The notes: a model not told the origin generated them from the letters alone. A stretch of DNA of 64,000 bases from Paenibacillus flagellatus (GCF_003217775.1 NZ_QJVJ01000002.1:310001-374000); one strand, 5' to 3'. Counted from the stretch's first letter, positions 35,219 to 44,614 are shown. Numbers and translations: made by a program.

Positions 35219-36394
35219 ATGGAACGGACGACTATGGCGAATAGGGCGATTAGGGCCGAAGATAGGATGAGAACGAAGTTGACCAAAGACAACAAACCGC
35301 TGTACAGCCTCATCGTTGATGAGCTGAAGGCGCAAATTTCGTCGGGCGTCTACAAGCCGGAGGACCAGCTGCCGACGGAAGCGGAGCTGAGCGCACGCTA
35401 CGGGGTGAGCCGGATTACGACGCGCCGCGCGCTCGAGGAGCTGGAGCGGGACGGCTTCATTTACCGGGTCAAGGGCAGCGGCAGCTTCGTGAAGTCGATC
35501 AGCCGCGCGCAGGCGGAGAACCGGACGGACGGGACGGGGAAAATGATATCGCTCATATTGCCGTCGGAGGACGACCGCGGGACGATGGGGTACATTCGCG
35601 GCGCCTCGGATTGGCTGAACGCGAACGGGTATTATTTGAGCGTTCACCAAAGCGACTACGATTCCCAAAAGGAGCGCGATTTGCTGGAAACGTTGACGCG
35701 AAGCGGCATCGCGGCGATCATTCTGTATCCGAGGAACGATCAGACGAACTACGACATTCTTCATCGGCTTTGCCTGGACGAGTACCCGATCGTGACGATC
35801 GACAAATATTTCGACAGCTTGCCGCTCGGCGCCGTCGTCTCGGACAATTTCGGCGGAGCGTACAAGTCGGTTTCGCGCCTGATCGAGCTCGGCCACCGCA
35901 AAATCGCGTTTTTGTCCGCCGTCAGCATCGAGTCGACCTCGTCGGTTCGCGACCGTTATTTCGGCTATTGCAAGGCGTTGAAGGATCACGGCATCCCAGT
36001 CGACAGCCGGTATATTCAGCTGAACATGAAGGCGGTCCGGGAGGAGATCGGCGTCGACAAGTTTTACGCCCAGCTGCTCGACTCGTACCGGAGCGAAGGG
36101 GTAACGGCCGTCCAGACGGAGAACGATCTGATCGCCGCCAATTTGCTGAACCGCTGCTTGGACGCGGGCATCCGCGTGCCGGCCGACATCTCGATCATCG
36201 GCTTCGACAACAATCCGGTGACGCAGCACGTCATCGTCCCGCTGACGACCGTCGAGCAGCACTTTTACGAAATCGGGCGCAGGGCGGCCGAAATCGTCGT
36301 CAATTGGCTGGAGCGAGGGAAGACGGCGCCGGGACGCGTCCTGGTGCCGGTGGAGCTGGTCGAGCGCGGCACGGCCGGCGCGGCGCCGGAGTGA
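35219..36394 (+). CDS. Transcriptional regulator, GntR DNA-binding domain with LacI-type sugar-binding domain (AraR-like)
   Basis: Residues about 28-95 form a GntR winged helix (LPTEAELSARYGVSRITTRR, then FIYRVKGSGSFV); the remaining about 270 residues form a LacI-type periplasmic-binding fold (VTIDKYFDSLPLGAVVSDNF, ISIIGFDNNPVTQ). This fusion is the AraR architecture. Following the mannosidase/ABC genes, it is the probable local repressor, released by the imported sugar or its phosphate (inference). Likely operators: the two ATGTTATAACAAAT copies upstream of the mannosidase. The true start may be 35234 or 35267 because the promoter lies too close to the first ATG. Confidence 0.9.
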   Translation: MERTTMANRAIRAEDRMRTKLTKDNKPLYSLIVDELKAQISSGVYKPEDQLPTEAELSARYGVSRITTRRALEELERDGFIYRVKGSGSFVKSISRAQAENRTDGTGKMISLILPSEDDRGTMGYIRGASDWLNANGYYLSVHQSDYDSQKERDLLETLTRSGIAAIILYPRNDQTNYDILHRLCLDEYPIVTIDKYFDSLPLGAVVSDNFGGAYKSVSRLIELGHRKIAFLSAVSIESTSSVRDRYFGYCKALKDHGIPVDSRYIQLNMKAVREEIGVDKFYAQLLDSYRSEGVTAVQTENDLIAANLLNRCLDAGIRVPADISIIGFDNNPVTQHVIVPLTTVEQHFYEIGRRAAEIVVNWLERGKTAPGRVLVPVELVERGTAGAAPE

Positions 36395-36412
36395 GCGACG
36401 GCCGCGGCATAC

Positions 36413-36460
36413 GAAAAAACAGCCTCCCGGCCCGCGGTATCGCGGGTTTCGGGAGGCTGT
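36413..36460 (-). terminator. Terminator of the GntR-SBP fusion gene
   Basis: ACAGCCTCCCG / CGGGAGGCTGT is an 11 bp perfect stem with an inner hairpin (CCCGCG / CGCGGG); on the minus strand it is followed by TTTTTT. It also ends just after the convergent AraR-like gene and may terminate it weakly. Confidence 0.85.
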
Positions 36461-36464
36461 GTCG

Positions 36465-37817
36465 TCAGCGGGAAAAAATTTGAATGCCCTCCATCTTGGA
36501 CAAGTACAGCTTCATGTTTTGCCGGATTTCCTCCAGCTCGGAATACGTCACGTTTAAAGCGGTGTGGTAGCTGAACGTGGGGAACGTTTCCCGGAATATG
36601 AAGAACCGGTCGGGCTGCTTGACGCGAACCGGCCCGTTCCATTCGGCGGCGCTTTTGAGACTGGGCAGGCTGAGCGTATGCTGCCGCAGCTTGAGCTGGG
36701 TTTCATGCGAAAGCATGAAATCGACGAACGTCTGCGCGGCCTGCTTATGCTTGGAATGCTTATTGACGGCAAGGCCGATGACGATGACCATCGTTTTGGG
36801 CGTTCCTTGATAGGGCAGCGGCGAAATGTCGTACGAGAAGTCCACGTCCTCGATCATGTTGAGAAAAAAATACGAGGTTAAAATCATCGATACTTTTTGC
36901 TGGCGGAACAGCATGTCCACGTCGTGGTCGTTTTCCGACAGGAACGGCGGGAACACGTCCTCGCTCAGGTCGATCAGCGTACGGAAGCTTTCCTTCAGCG
37001 ACGAGCTGTCCAGCTCCAGGTTGCGGCCCCGATCGGTTCCGCGGTTGAAGACGACGTTGTTTTGCAGCAGGAAAACGGGCCACCGATTATCCGACAGCAG
37101 ATGGAAGAAGAAGCCGTAGCGGTTTTTGCCGGTCGATAATTGATGGGCGGCCTTCTTGACGGTATCCCAGGTCCAGCCGCTGTCCGGCTCCGGAACTCCG
37201 TTCTCGGTAAAGTGGTCCTTATTGTAGCAAAGAATGACCGGAGAAAACATGAACGGCTGCACGTATAACGTCCCGTCAAACGTAAACGGCTCGGTTAAAA
37301 CCGGATAAACGCCTTCATGGAAGGCTTGCGGCTCCAGCAAATCCGGCGGTCCGCCGGGCCGGGCGAACAGCTCGACATTGTAGTTGTTGATCGTCATGAC
37401 GTCGATCTGGTCGGATTCCATATAGTCCTTCATGGTGGGCTTCGTATGCGAGTGAGGCATCGGAATCATATGGACCCGTATGAGCGGATGCCGCTTATGA
37501 AATTCCTCGACCAGGTCGTAGATGTGCGCTTCCTTGATCATGGACGGGTAGTAGCCGAGCTTGATGACGGTCCCCGCCGGCGCTTTCCGGACGCGGTTGC
37601 CGACGCGCGGAATTTTTTCGATAAAATGCTCGGAGGCAAGCAGGTCGAGTCCTTTGCGTACGGAGTTTTTGCTAAGCTGAAATCGTTCGGCAATATCGTT
37701 CTCCGAAGGCAGGAAGCTTCCTTCCTCCCAAATGCTCGCAATGATCTCGTTTTTCAAGGTGATCATCATTTCCTCGTAGCGGCTCCTGAACGTAGAACGC
37801 TTCGGCTTCGAATTCAT
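36465..37817 (-). CDS. GntR-type DNA-binding domain fused to a cytoplasmic sugar-binding-protein domain
   Basis: Start chosen at ATG 37817 (MNSKPKRSTF); the GTG at 37850 coincides with the expected transcription start. Residues about 8-80 are a GntR winged helix (FLPSENDIAERFQLSKNSVR). From about 90 to the end the protein has the MalE-like fold of extracellular solute-binding proteins (TGKNRYGFFFHLLSDNRWPV, AQTFVDFMLSHETQLKLRQH), yet there is no signal peptide, so it stays in the cytoplasm as a ligand-sensing regulator. It is divergent from the cohesin/SLH gene cluster and is its best candidate regulator. The more common sensor domains of GntR proteins are UTRA, FadR or LacI-like, so this form is unusual. 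Confidence 0.88.
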   Translation of the reverse strand: MNSKPKRSTFRSRYEEMMITLKNEIIASIWEEGSFLPSENDIAERFQLSKNSVRKGLDLLASEHFIEKIPRVGNRVRKAPAGTVIKLGYYPSMIKEAHIYDLVEEFHKRHPLIRVHMIPMPHSHTKPTMKDYMESDQIDVMTINNYNVELFARPGGPPDLLEPQAFHEGVYPVLTEPFTFDGTLYVQPFMFSPVILCYNKDHFTENGVPEPDSGWTWDTVKKAAHQLSTGKNRYGFFFHLLSDNRWPVFLLQNNVVFNRGTDRGRNLELDSSSLKESFRTLIDLSEDVFPPFLSENDHDVDMLFRQQKVSMILTSYFFLNMIEDVDFSYDISPLPYQGTPKTMVIVIGLAVNKHSKHKQAAQTFVDFMLSHETQLKLRQHTLSLPSLKSAAEWNGPVRVKQPDRFFIFRETFPTFSYHTALNVTYSELEEIRQNMKLYLSKMEGIQIFSR

Positions 37818-37856
37818 CTCCAAGCACCCCGATTGCATAGTGATCCACACCAGCCC

Positions 37857-37862
37857 ATTATA
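37857..37862 (-). promoter_or_regulatory. -10 box for the GntR-SBP fusion gene
   Basis: Perfect TATAAT on the minus strand, 40 bases before ATG 37817; no convincing -35 box at 17 bases. Confidence 0.4.
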
Positions 37863-37921
37863 TCATAAAGCCTGCTTCCCCATGCGGATCCGGACATGGC
37901 AGGAAAGGGCTTCAAAATTCG

Positions 37922-37951
37922 TTGACAGTTTCTTTTGCCTATGATTATAAT
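37922..37951 (+). promoter_or_regulatory. Strong promoter of the cohesin/SLH surface protein cluster
   Basis: TTGACA and TATAAT, both perfect consensus, with an 18-base spacer. The leader to the first gene is about 175 bases, AT-rich, and holds an unused AAGGAGGGAGG box (38007-38017) with no canonical start codon after it; this could be a regulatory or structured leader. The rest of the 37818-38133 gap shows no other gene. Confidence 0.75.
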
Positions 37952-38133
37952 CTGTTATGAACCAGATAAGTAACAATGAAATTACCGAATTATATCCGAT
38001 TTTATAAGGAGGGAGGGCGAAAATCAAGAGGAAGTTCATTTTATTGACAACATATGTATCATATTTGTGTGTGTTTGGAGAAAAGGATTTTAGAGTTATG
38101 GGGTAGATATGTAAAAAGAAAGGAGCTTGAGGG

Positions 38134-40044
38134 ATGACCACAAAACGTCTGATCGTGTCGGTCTTAATGAGCAGTCTTTTCTTATGCACACCCGTGTATG
38201 CGTTTGCAGAAAGCGGTTCCGAGCCGGAGCGGGCGACGCTCCGCCTGGAGGTTGACGGAAAACCGGTATCGGAAGGAGAACGGTTTGCGGTCCAAGTCGT
38301 CGCCCGCGATCCGGCCGATTTGTACGGGGTGCAGGTTCGGGTGAAATACGACCCGTCCAAGCTGACGTTCCGCCAAGTTCAACCGCAAGGCGCTTATAGC
38401 GATTTCGGCGGCTCGCAAATCGATGAAACGGAAGGAACGGTCGTCCTGCCGCTGCTGCGCCAAGGGGCTTCCTCTTCATCATCGGCCATCGCTTCGTTAA
38501 GCGTTGCGAAGCTGGAATTCGCCGCCCGCAGTTCGGGCGTTACGAAGCTCGCCGTCGAATCGGTCAAGGCGGTCACCGGCGAAAGCTACTTGAATGCCAA
38601 CGGATACCCCGATTTGAAGGAGCTGGCCATCGTCCCCGGGCGGGAGTTGACGCTGCCCATTACGCCCGCTTCCTCGTCTTCTTCCGAAGACCCGGCTCCC
38701 CCCGCGCCGGTCGTCCCGCCTGCCCGTCCGGAAGCTCGGCCCGGCTTGCAGGAGCTGGAGAAGAAGCTGGCCTCCAACGATCCCGAGCAAGCGTTGGCTC
38801 AGCTCTCGTCGCTGCTCTCCGGCGGAGCGGGGAGCTATTCGCCCGCGGAGATGAAGCGGTTGGAGGAGCTGGCCGGCCAACTGCAGCGGCAATGGTTGCA
38901 TCAAGTAAAGATAACGGAAGATGCGGCGGCGAAATCGATGAGGCTCGATCGGGAGTCGTTAGCGAAAACGGTGGAGGCGCTTCGGCAGCTTTCGGAGCTG
39001 GGCGCAAGCCGTCAATGGAAGGTCCCGGCGGAAGCGAACATTCGCGTTCGGCTTGCGGACAACGGCTCCTCGTCCCTGCTGGTAACCTCCGACCAAGCGA
39101 AGCAGCTTGCAGGCGGCAAAGTATCGCTGCTGCTCGAGAACGAAAGGGGAGCCGCCGCCGTTTCTCCTGAAGCGCTTGCGGGCGGCCAAGAAACGCTGCT
39201 TCAGCTGCGGACGGCCGGCGAGCAAGCCGGGCGGCAAACGGACGCGCGATTGAATTTCGTTTCCGGACTTCAAGTGTTAATCTCGGCCATGGAAGACGGG
39301 AAACCGGTCGCCGTCGCTCCGGAGGCCGGACTGCTCCGCTTGACGCTTCGCTACGAGGCGTCCGCTCCGAATGTACATAAGTTGGGTGTCTATGCATGGA
39401 ACGAATCGACGTCCGCATGGGAGTACGTGCGGAACGCGAAGCCGGAGGGCGGCGAGTTCGAGGTTGCGGCGGCCCGGCCGGGCGTATACGCCCTGATGGA
39501 GTATTCCGCGAATTACAAGGATATCGAGGACGTGTACGAGGAGGCGCGGTACGCCATTGAAGCGCTCTCGGCCAAGCACGTGATGGACGGAACCGCGGAG
39601 GAGGCGTTCTCTCCTTTCGGCGAGACGACCCGGGCCGAATTTGTCTCGCTTCTGGTACGGATGCTGGATCTCGATTCGACCGCCCGCCACGAGGCTTCCT
39701 TCCGCGACGTGGAGGCGGACGCCTGGTATGCGGGCGCCGTGAACGCCGCTTATCGAGCCGGAATCGTTCGAGGCGACGGCGAGAACATGAATCCGGACGG
39801 CAAGCTGACGCGCGAGGAAATGGCGGTCATGCTCGCAAACGCCGGACTGGTCAAGACGAACGGTTCGGGGTCGGAGCCGTTCGCCGACGACGATGCGATC
39901 AGCGATTGGGCCCGGGAGGCGATCTATGCGGCACGGGCGGGCGGTCTGTTGAACGGAGTCGGCGACAACGCCTTTTCTCCCAAATCCGGCGCCAATCGGG
40001 CGGACGTCGCCGTTATGCTGCTGCGGTTGATCGAACAACGATAA
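38134..40044 (+). CDS. Cell-surface protein: cohesin-like domain plus three C-terminal SLH domains
   Basis: ATG after AAAGGAG; signal peptide MTTKRLIVSVLMSSLFLCTP and following, cut near AFA. Residues about 30-165 have the cohesin pattern (FAVQVVARDPADLYGVQVRV, KYDPSKLTFRQVQPQG, then a conserved acidic strand). A Ser/Pro linker (about 175-205), a helical section (about 205-300) and a beta-rich section (about 310-450) lead to three SLH repeats (YKDIEDVYEEARYAIEALSA; FRDVEADAWYAGAVNAAYRA; FADDDAISDWAREAIYAARA) that bind secondary cell-wall polymer. It would act as a wall-anchored receptor. The two genes downstream encode dockerin-bearing proteins, the expected partners. First gene of the cluster. 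Confidence 0.85.
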   Translation: MTTKRLIVSVLMSSLFLCTPVYAFAESGSEPERATLRLEVDGKPVSEGERFAVQVVARDPADLYGVQVRVKYDPSKLTFRQVQPQGAYSDFGGSQIDETEGTVVLPLLRQGASSSSSAIASLSVAKLEFAARSSGVTKLAVESVKAVTGESYLNANGYPDLKELAIVPGRELTLPITPASSSSSEDPAPPAPVVPPARPEARPGLQELEKKLASNDPEQALAQLSSLLSGGAGSYSPAEMKRLEELAGQLQRQWLHQVKITEDAAAKSMRLDRESLAKTVEALRQLSELGASRQWKVPAEANIRVRLADNGSSSLLVTSDQAKQLAGGKVSLLLENERGAAAVSPEALAGGQETLLQLRTAGEQAGRQTDARLNFVSGLQVLISAMEDGKPVAVAPEAGLLRLTLRYEASAPNVHKLGVYAWNESTSAWEYVRNAKPEGGEFEVAAARPGVYALMEYSANYKDIEDVYEEARYAIEALSAKHVMDGTAEEAFSPFGETTRAEFVSLLVRMLDLDSTARHEASFRDVEADAWYAGAVNAAYRAGIVRGDGENMNPDGKLTREEMAVMLANAGLVKTNGSGSEPFADDDAISDWAREAIYAARAGGLLNGVGDNAFSPKSGANRADVAVMLLRLIEQR

Positions 40045-40056
40045 GGAGTGGGTCTA

Positions 40057-41844
40057 TTGAGCACGTTGCGGACAAGGATATCGGTCGTTGCGATTGTATC
40101 CCTATTGGCGGCCGTTTACGCCGGCTGGCCTCTTGCCGGTGTCGGCGCCGCGGAGCCGGCGCCCCAGTCGGGCGCCGTCGCGATGGTAAACCCCGGCTTC
40201 GAGGAGCCGGTCGGGCCGGACGGCAGCATTCCCGGCTGGACTTCGAATTACGCCGTCAAGGACGATGTATACGGAAAAGTGACGCACAGCGTGTACGGCT
40301 CTGTCGTCAAAAGCGGCGGCCACAGCTTGAACCTGTTCGACAATTCCACCATGCATACGGTCGAACTGGTAAGCGACAAATACCCGGCTACCCCCGGGCA
40401 GGAGTATACACTGAGCGTATGGATGAACCACAATAAGCCGGAAGGCTGGAAAAGCGGGTCCATCGGCGGTTCGATCCATCTTCGTTTCTACGATGCGAGC
40501 AACAAGGAGCTCACGGGCAGCCGCGCGGCGGTCAATTACAACGCGTTGGGCACGCAAGGCCAATATACGCAGTTGATTACGCCGGTCAAGACGGCGCCGC
40601 CCGAGGCGAAATACGTGTCCGCCGCTCTGCTCATTACCGCGGCATGGACCGGCAATACGTATTTCGACGACGTCGAGCTGAAGGTGAACGTCCCGACGCC
40701 GCCGCTGCCGCCGGAAGATTTGTCCGAGAAGGTCATTTCCTCCGACGGGCTGAAAGAGGTGGTCAGCATCCCGGTTCCAAACGCCGGATTCGAGAGAGGT
40801 CTGACCTCGGGCGGAGCCGTGGAAAGCTGGACCCATTGGTCCGCTCCGAGCGATACGGTCAAATTCGAGCTATCGACGGCCGTAAAATATTCCGGCACTT
40901 CCAGCCTCAAGCTTACGGATACGCAAACGAACAACAGCGTCGTCCTGGAGAGCCGGCCGCTATCGGTGAAGCCCGGCGCGGAATACACCGCTTCCGCGAT
41001 GATGTATGTGGACGGTACGCCGGCGCCGTCGGGGGGCGCCACCTTCCTGCTGCGCTTCTTCGACGGGAACAACGTGCAGACCGGCGCGGATCTGCTGCAG
41101 CATTTCAAAACCCCGCTTCATCAATGGTTCAAGGCGGAATTGAAGGGGCTCGCTCCGGCCAACGCCAAGCACGCGAAGCTGTTCGCTCTCGTCAATAACG
41201 GATCTACGGCGGTCGCCTATTACGACGATATGATGTTTACGTACGAACGGGATTTGATGCAGCTCGATATCGCGTCGGCCGAATACGCCGCCAAAGACCG
41301 GACATTCACCGTGCGGTTGGGCTCCAAAAACGCCGAAGCGCTGACGGCCGCCGATCTGAATGTGGCGTTTGATGCGAACGCGCTGCAGGTTGTGGAAGCG
41401 GCCGTCCATCCGGATTTCGGAGCAAGCGGCAATACGACTTTGACGTGGGAAACGAACGGCGGCCTGCTTGCCGTCCATGCTTCCCGAACGGATGGCGGCG
41501 TCGTCAACGGGAACGCCGGCATCGCCACGGTAACCTTCAAGGCGTTAAGCGGGCAAGGAAATACCGTTATTGCCCTTAAAGCGAGCTCGGTATTGAAGTC
41601 GCTCAAGGGAGGAGAGGTGCAGAACAAAACGTTCCCTGCCGACGTGAGGGCAAGAACGACGCTGCTGCCTCGCTTCGAGGACGTGAACCATGACGGTGCC
41701 GTCAATCTGGTGGACCTTTTGCTGACGGCGAAAAGCGTGAATGCAAGCTTGAACGACGTCACGAAATATTACGACCTGAACGGCGACGGGAAGATCGACG
41801 CCGCCGATGTCGAGACGATCGCCAAAGCGCTTGCCGCACCATAA
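40057..41844 (+). CDS. Secreted protein: two carbohydrate-binding-like modules, cohesin-like domain and dockerin
   Basis: TTG 40057 sits 8 bases after AAGGAG; the GTG at 40048 overlaps that box. Signal peptide of about 32 residues. Two related jelly-roll modules of CBM4_9 look follow (MVNPGFEEPVGPDGSIPGWT at about 44 and PVPNAGFERGLTSGGAVESW at about 240), then a cohesin-like domain (about 395-530; FTVRLGSKNAEALTAADLNV) and a type I dockerin at the C-terminus with two Ca-binding loops (DVNHDGAVNLVD and DLNGDGKIDAAD). Having both a cohesin and a dockerin lets it work as a linker between the SLH-anchored cohesin and further dockerin proteins (inference). Only 12 bases separate it from the first gene. 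Confidence 0.85.
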   Translation: MSTLRTRISVVAIVSLLAAVYAGWPLAGVGAAEPAPQSGAVAMVNPGFEEPVGPDGSIPGWTSNYAVKDDVYGKVTHSVYGSVVKSGGHSLNLFDNSTMHTVELVSDKYPATPGQEYTLSVWMNHNKPEGWKSGSIGGSIHLRFYDASNKELTGSRAAVNYNALGTQGQYTQLITPVKTAPPEAKYVSAALLITAAWTGNTYFDDVELKVNVPTPPLPPEDLSEKVISSDGLKEVVSIPVPNAGFERGLTSGGAVESWTHWSAPSDTVKFELSTAVKYSGTSSLKLTDTQTNNSVVLESRPLSVKPGAEYTASAMMYVDGTPAPSGGATFLLRFFDGNNVQTGADLLQHFKTPLHQWFKAELKGLAPANAKHAKLFALVNNGSTAVAYYDDMMFTYERDLMQLDIASAEYAAKDRTFTVRLGSKNAEALTAADLNVAFDANALQVVEAAVHPDFGASGNTTLTWETNGGLLAVHASRTDGGVVNGNAGIATVTFKALSGQGNTVIALKASSVLKSLKGGEVQNKTFPADVRARTTLLPRFEDVNHDGAVNLVDLLLTAKSVNASLNDVTKYYDLNGDGKIDAADVETIAKALAAP

Positions 41845-41896
41845 CGCCGGATTGGGCGGCGAACGTGGAAATCATTATTTCCGTAGGAGGTCTACG

Positions 41897-44614
41897 ATGC
41901 GAAAGCTACGAAGCAAATGGATCATGATCGCCGTTTTGAGCTGCTTGATCGTCTCCGGCATGTTTTCGGCCGCGCCGGCGGAAGCAAGCCCGGGCGGCGA
42001 TGGCGTGACGTTTAAAGGAAGAGTGTTCGGCGATCCGGAAAAAATCGCGACGCCGATTACGAAAGCCGGCATATCGGGTGCGGTCGTCGGCGAGGAAGAC
42101 GGAAAGCCGGTTTTCTACACGTCGGTTAACGCCGAGGTCGCATCGTTCCAAATCGTCGATATCCGGTCCAACACGCTGCTCCGCAGCTTTCCGATGCCCG
42201 GCGTGCAGCAAGCTTGGGCGCATGCCGTCGCCCCCGACGGTACGGTCTATATCGGCGGCATTCGGACATCGGGGCAGACGAAAGGAATATTATGGAAATA
42301 TTCTCCGGCGACCAAACAGATCGTCGAGCTCGGCGAGCCGATTCCGGGGGAGAAGTCGATCTGGTCGTTGACGGTCGACGACAAGGGCAACGTGTACGGC
42401 GGAACGTTCCAAACCGGCCGCGTGTTCAAGTACGATCCGGTCGCCGGCACGTTTACCGACTACGGGACGATGGTTCCCGGCCAAGAATACGTTCGTTCGA
42501 TCGCTTATCATGACGGCTACATTTATGCCGGCATCGGCACCGTCGGCGATGTGGTGAAGCTGGGCGTAACGGAGGCTACGGCCGGGTACAAGCAAAGCAT
42601 CGGCGCCGAAGTGCCCGGCCTGCTCGGCGTGTCCGCGGCGCAGGTGCCTTTCGCGTACGATATGGCGGTCGTCGGCGATCTATTGCTCGTCAAGTTTCAA
42701 GGCGACTTGTACAAGCTGCTGTTCTACGATTTGAAAAACGGAGCCTGGCTTCCGCATGTCGTCGGAAAAGATACGGAGAACGGCGGAACGGGTGTCGGCG
42801 TCTTCAACTTCGCCCAATTGGCGGCGCGCGATAACAAGGTGTATATTCCAGCGAACGGGCATCTGACCGAATTGGATTTGACGACGTTTCAAGCGACTCC
42901 GCTTATTCGATACGGTACCTCGCTCCGAGGAGCGGCTTGGGTTTCGTTCGACGATTTGCCGGGATATCCGGGCCAATCGCTCGTGTCGATGAAAGGCAAC
43001 GGCGAAATCGCGATCTTTAACGTGGACGCCCGAACGGTGTACAGCATGCCTTCCGCTTTGATCGGCGCCCCCAACCCGATTCACAATATCGAGGTCGGAC
43101 CGGACGGCAGCCTGTACATGTCGGCTTATCCGGCGGGATTGGGCGCCGTTTATGATCCGCGTACGGCTTCATTGAAAAATTTGATCCTGGAGCAAGCCGA
43201 GGGCATGGTCGCTTACGGTACGGATATGTACATGGGCATATATCCGGGCGGCCATGTGTATAAAATCGATACGACCCAGAGCACCCCGGTCGCGACGCGG
43301 GTGTTCACGATCGGAGAATCCCAGGACCGTCCGTATATTATGAAAACGATGGGCGACAAAATCATGATCGGCACCATCCCGGGATACGGGGAGCTTGGCG
43401 GCGCGCTTACGATATTCGACCCCTCGACCGGCGAGCATAAGGTGTATCGGAACATCGTCCAAAATCAAAGCATCGTAGGGCTGGCTTACAAGGACGGCTA
43501 CATTTACGGGTCCACCACGATCCATGGAGGTTTGGGCACGTCCGCTACCGAAAGATCGGCGAAGCTTTTCGTCTGGGATGTCGCCAACGAGCGCAAAGTG
43601 ACCGAATTCGCCCTCGATATTCCGGGAATCGGTCAATCGCCGATGATCAGCGGGCTGACCGTCGGTCCGGACGGCAACATTTGGGGCGGCGTGGACGGCA
43701 TTTTGTTCAAGATGGACCCGGTCACGCATGAAATTTTGAATTACAAAAATATATACCCCGACATTACGAACTACGGCATGTGGCGGCCTTATCATCCGTA
43801 TTGGGGCAAAGACGGCCTGCTGTACATCGATTTGGCGGACCGCATTACCGTCATCGACCCGAGAACGCTGGAGTTTGTCCGGCTGTTCCCGGAGAGCCTG
43901 GAAGTGAAATTCATGGCGCTTGCCGAGGATGCGAGCGGCCAGGAGCAAATTTATTTCGCCGACGCCACGGATATGGGCAGCCTTCAGCGCATTTCCGTAA
44001 CCGACGCGCAGTACGAGCGTCCGGGCCGGTTGAAGCTGAACGGACCCGATGCGGTGAGGCTGAACGAGACGATCGAGGTCGCCCTGGAGCTGGAGCAGGC
44101 GAACGCGCTGTACGGCTTTAAAGCCGAGCTTGCGATCGACCCCGCGGTATGGACCATCGAGAGCGTTACGGCCTCGGACGACTGGCAATCGAACGGCTAC
44201 ATGACTTGGTCCGCCGACGGAGGCGATGTGACGATCGTAGGGACCCGGCTGGGGGATAACGGCTATTCCCTCGACGGGCCGCTGGCGAAAATCCGCTTAA
44301 CGGCAAAGAGCTATCGCGACAAAGCCCGGCTGATCTTGCTCGGCGAGTCGGAAACGATTCGCATCGACGGCGACGTGACGGGCGTCACGCATCGTCTGGG
44401 CTCGGATTTCGTATGGCCCGTCACGATCCAAACGGAGAAGGAGGATGTCAATCGGGACGGCGTCGTCACGACGGACGACTTGATCTCGCTCGCCGGGCGG
44501 ATCGGCGCCGCGATCGACGATTCCAACCGCCATATGGATCTGAACCGCGACGGCGAGATCGATATCGCCGATCTCGGACTGGTTGGAAGCGCGGTATTCG
44601 AGCTTCGCCGATAG
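41897..44614 (+). CDS. Secreted beta-propeller protein with cohesin-like domain and dockerin
   Basis: ATG 41897 follows TAGGAGG; earlier in-frame starts lie in the spacer. Signal peptide about 1-30 (ends AEAS). Residues about 40-690 form a long beta-propeller of quinoprotein/Kelch-like look with repeats such as GTVYIGGIRTSG, GNVYGGTFQTGRVFKYDP and GYIYAGIGTVGDVVKLGV. A cohesin-like domain follows (about 705-840; LNETIEVALELEQANALYGF) and the C-terminus is a dockerin with two Ca loops (DVNRDGVVTTDD, DLNRDGEIDIAD). No catalytic motif is clear; polysaccharide lyases and binding proteins both use such propellers. Last gene of the cluster; a terminator follows. Confidence 0.85.
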   Translation: MRKLRSKWIMIAVLSCLIVSGMFSAAPAEASPGGDGVTFKGRVFGDPEKIATPITKAGISGAVVGEEDGKPVFYTSVNAEVASFQIVDIRSNTLLRSFPMPGVQQAWAHAVAPDGTVYIGGIRTSGQTKGILWKYSPATKQIVELGEPIPGEKSIWSLTVDDKGNVYGGTFQTGRVFKYDPVAGTFTDYGTMVPGQEYVRSIAYHDGYIYAGIGTVGDVVKLGVTEATAGYKQSIGAEVPGLLGVSAAQVPFAYDMAVVGDLLLVKFQGDLYKLLFYDLKNGAWLPHVVGKDTENGGTGVGVFNFAQLAARDNKVYIPANGHLTELDLTTFQATPLIRYGTSLRGAAWVSFDDLPGYPGQSLVSMKGNGEIAIFNVDARTVYSMPSALIGAPNPIHNIEVGPDGSLYMSAYPAGLGAVYDPRTASLKNLILEQAEGMVAYGTDMYMGIYPGGHVYKIDTTQSTPVATRVFTIGESQDRPYIMKTMGDKIMIGTIPGYGELGGALTIFDPSTGEHKVYRNIVQNQSIVGLAYKDGYIYGSTTIHGGLGTSATERSAKLFVWDVANERKVTEFALDIPGIGQSPMISGLTVGPDGNIWGGVDGILFKMDPVTHEILNYKNIYPDITNYGMWRPYHPYWGKDGLLYIDLADRITVIDPRTLEFVRLFPESLEVKFMALAEDASGQEQIYFADATDMGSLQRISVTDAQYERPGRLKLNGPDAVRLNETIEVALELEQANALYGFKAELAIDPAVWTIESVTASDDWQSNGYMTWSADGGDVTIVGTRLGDNGYSLDGPLAKIRLTAKSYRDKARLILLGESETIRIDGDVTGVTHRLGSDFVWPVTIQTEKEDVNRDGVVTTDDLISLAGRIGAAIDDSNRHMDLNRDGEIDIADLGLVGSAVFELRR

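Noticed and set aside
38041-38075. Second TTGACA (38044-38049) in the cohesin cluster leader considered as an inner promoter
   Set aside because: No -10 box is found at 16-18 bases; TATCAT lies only about 9 bases away.
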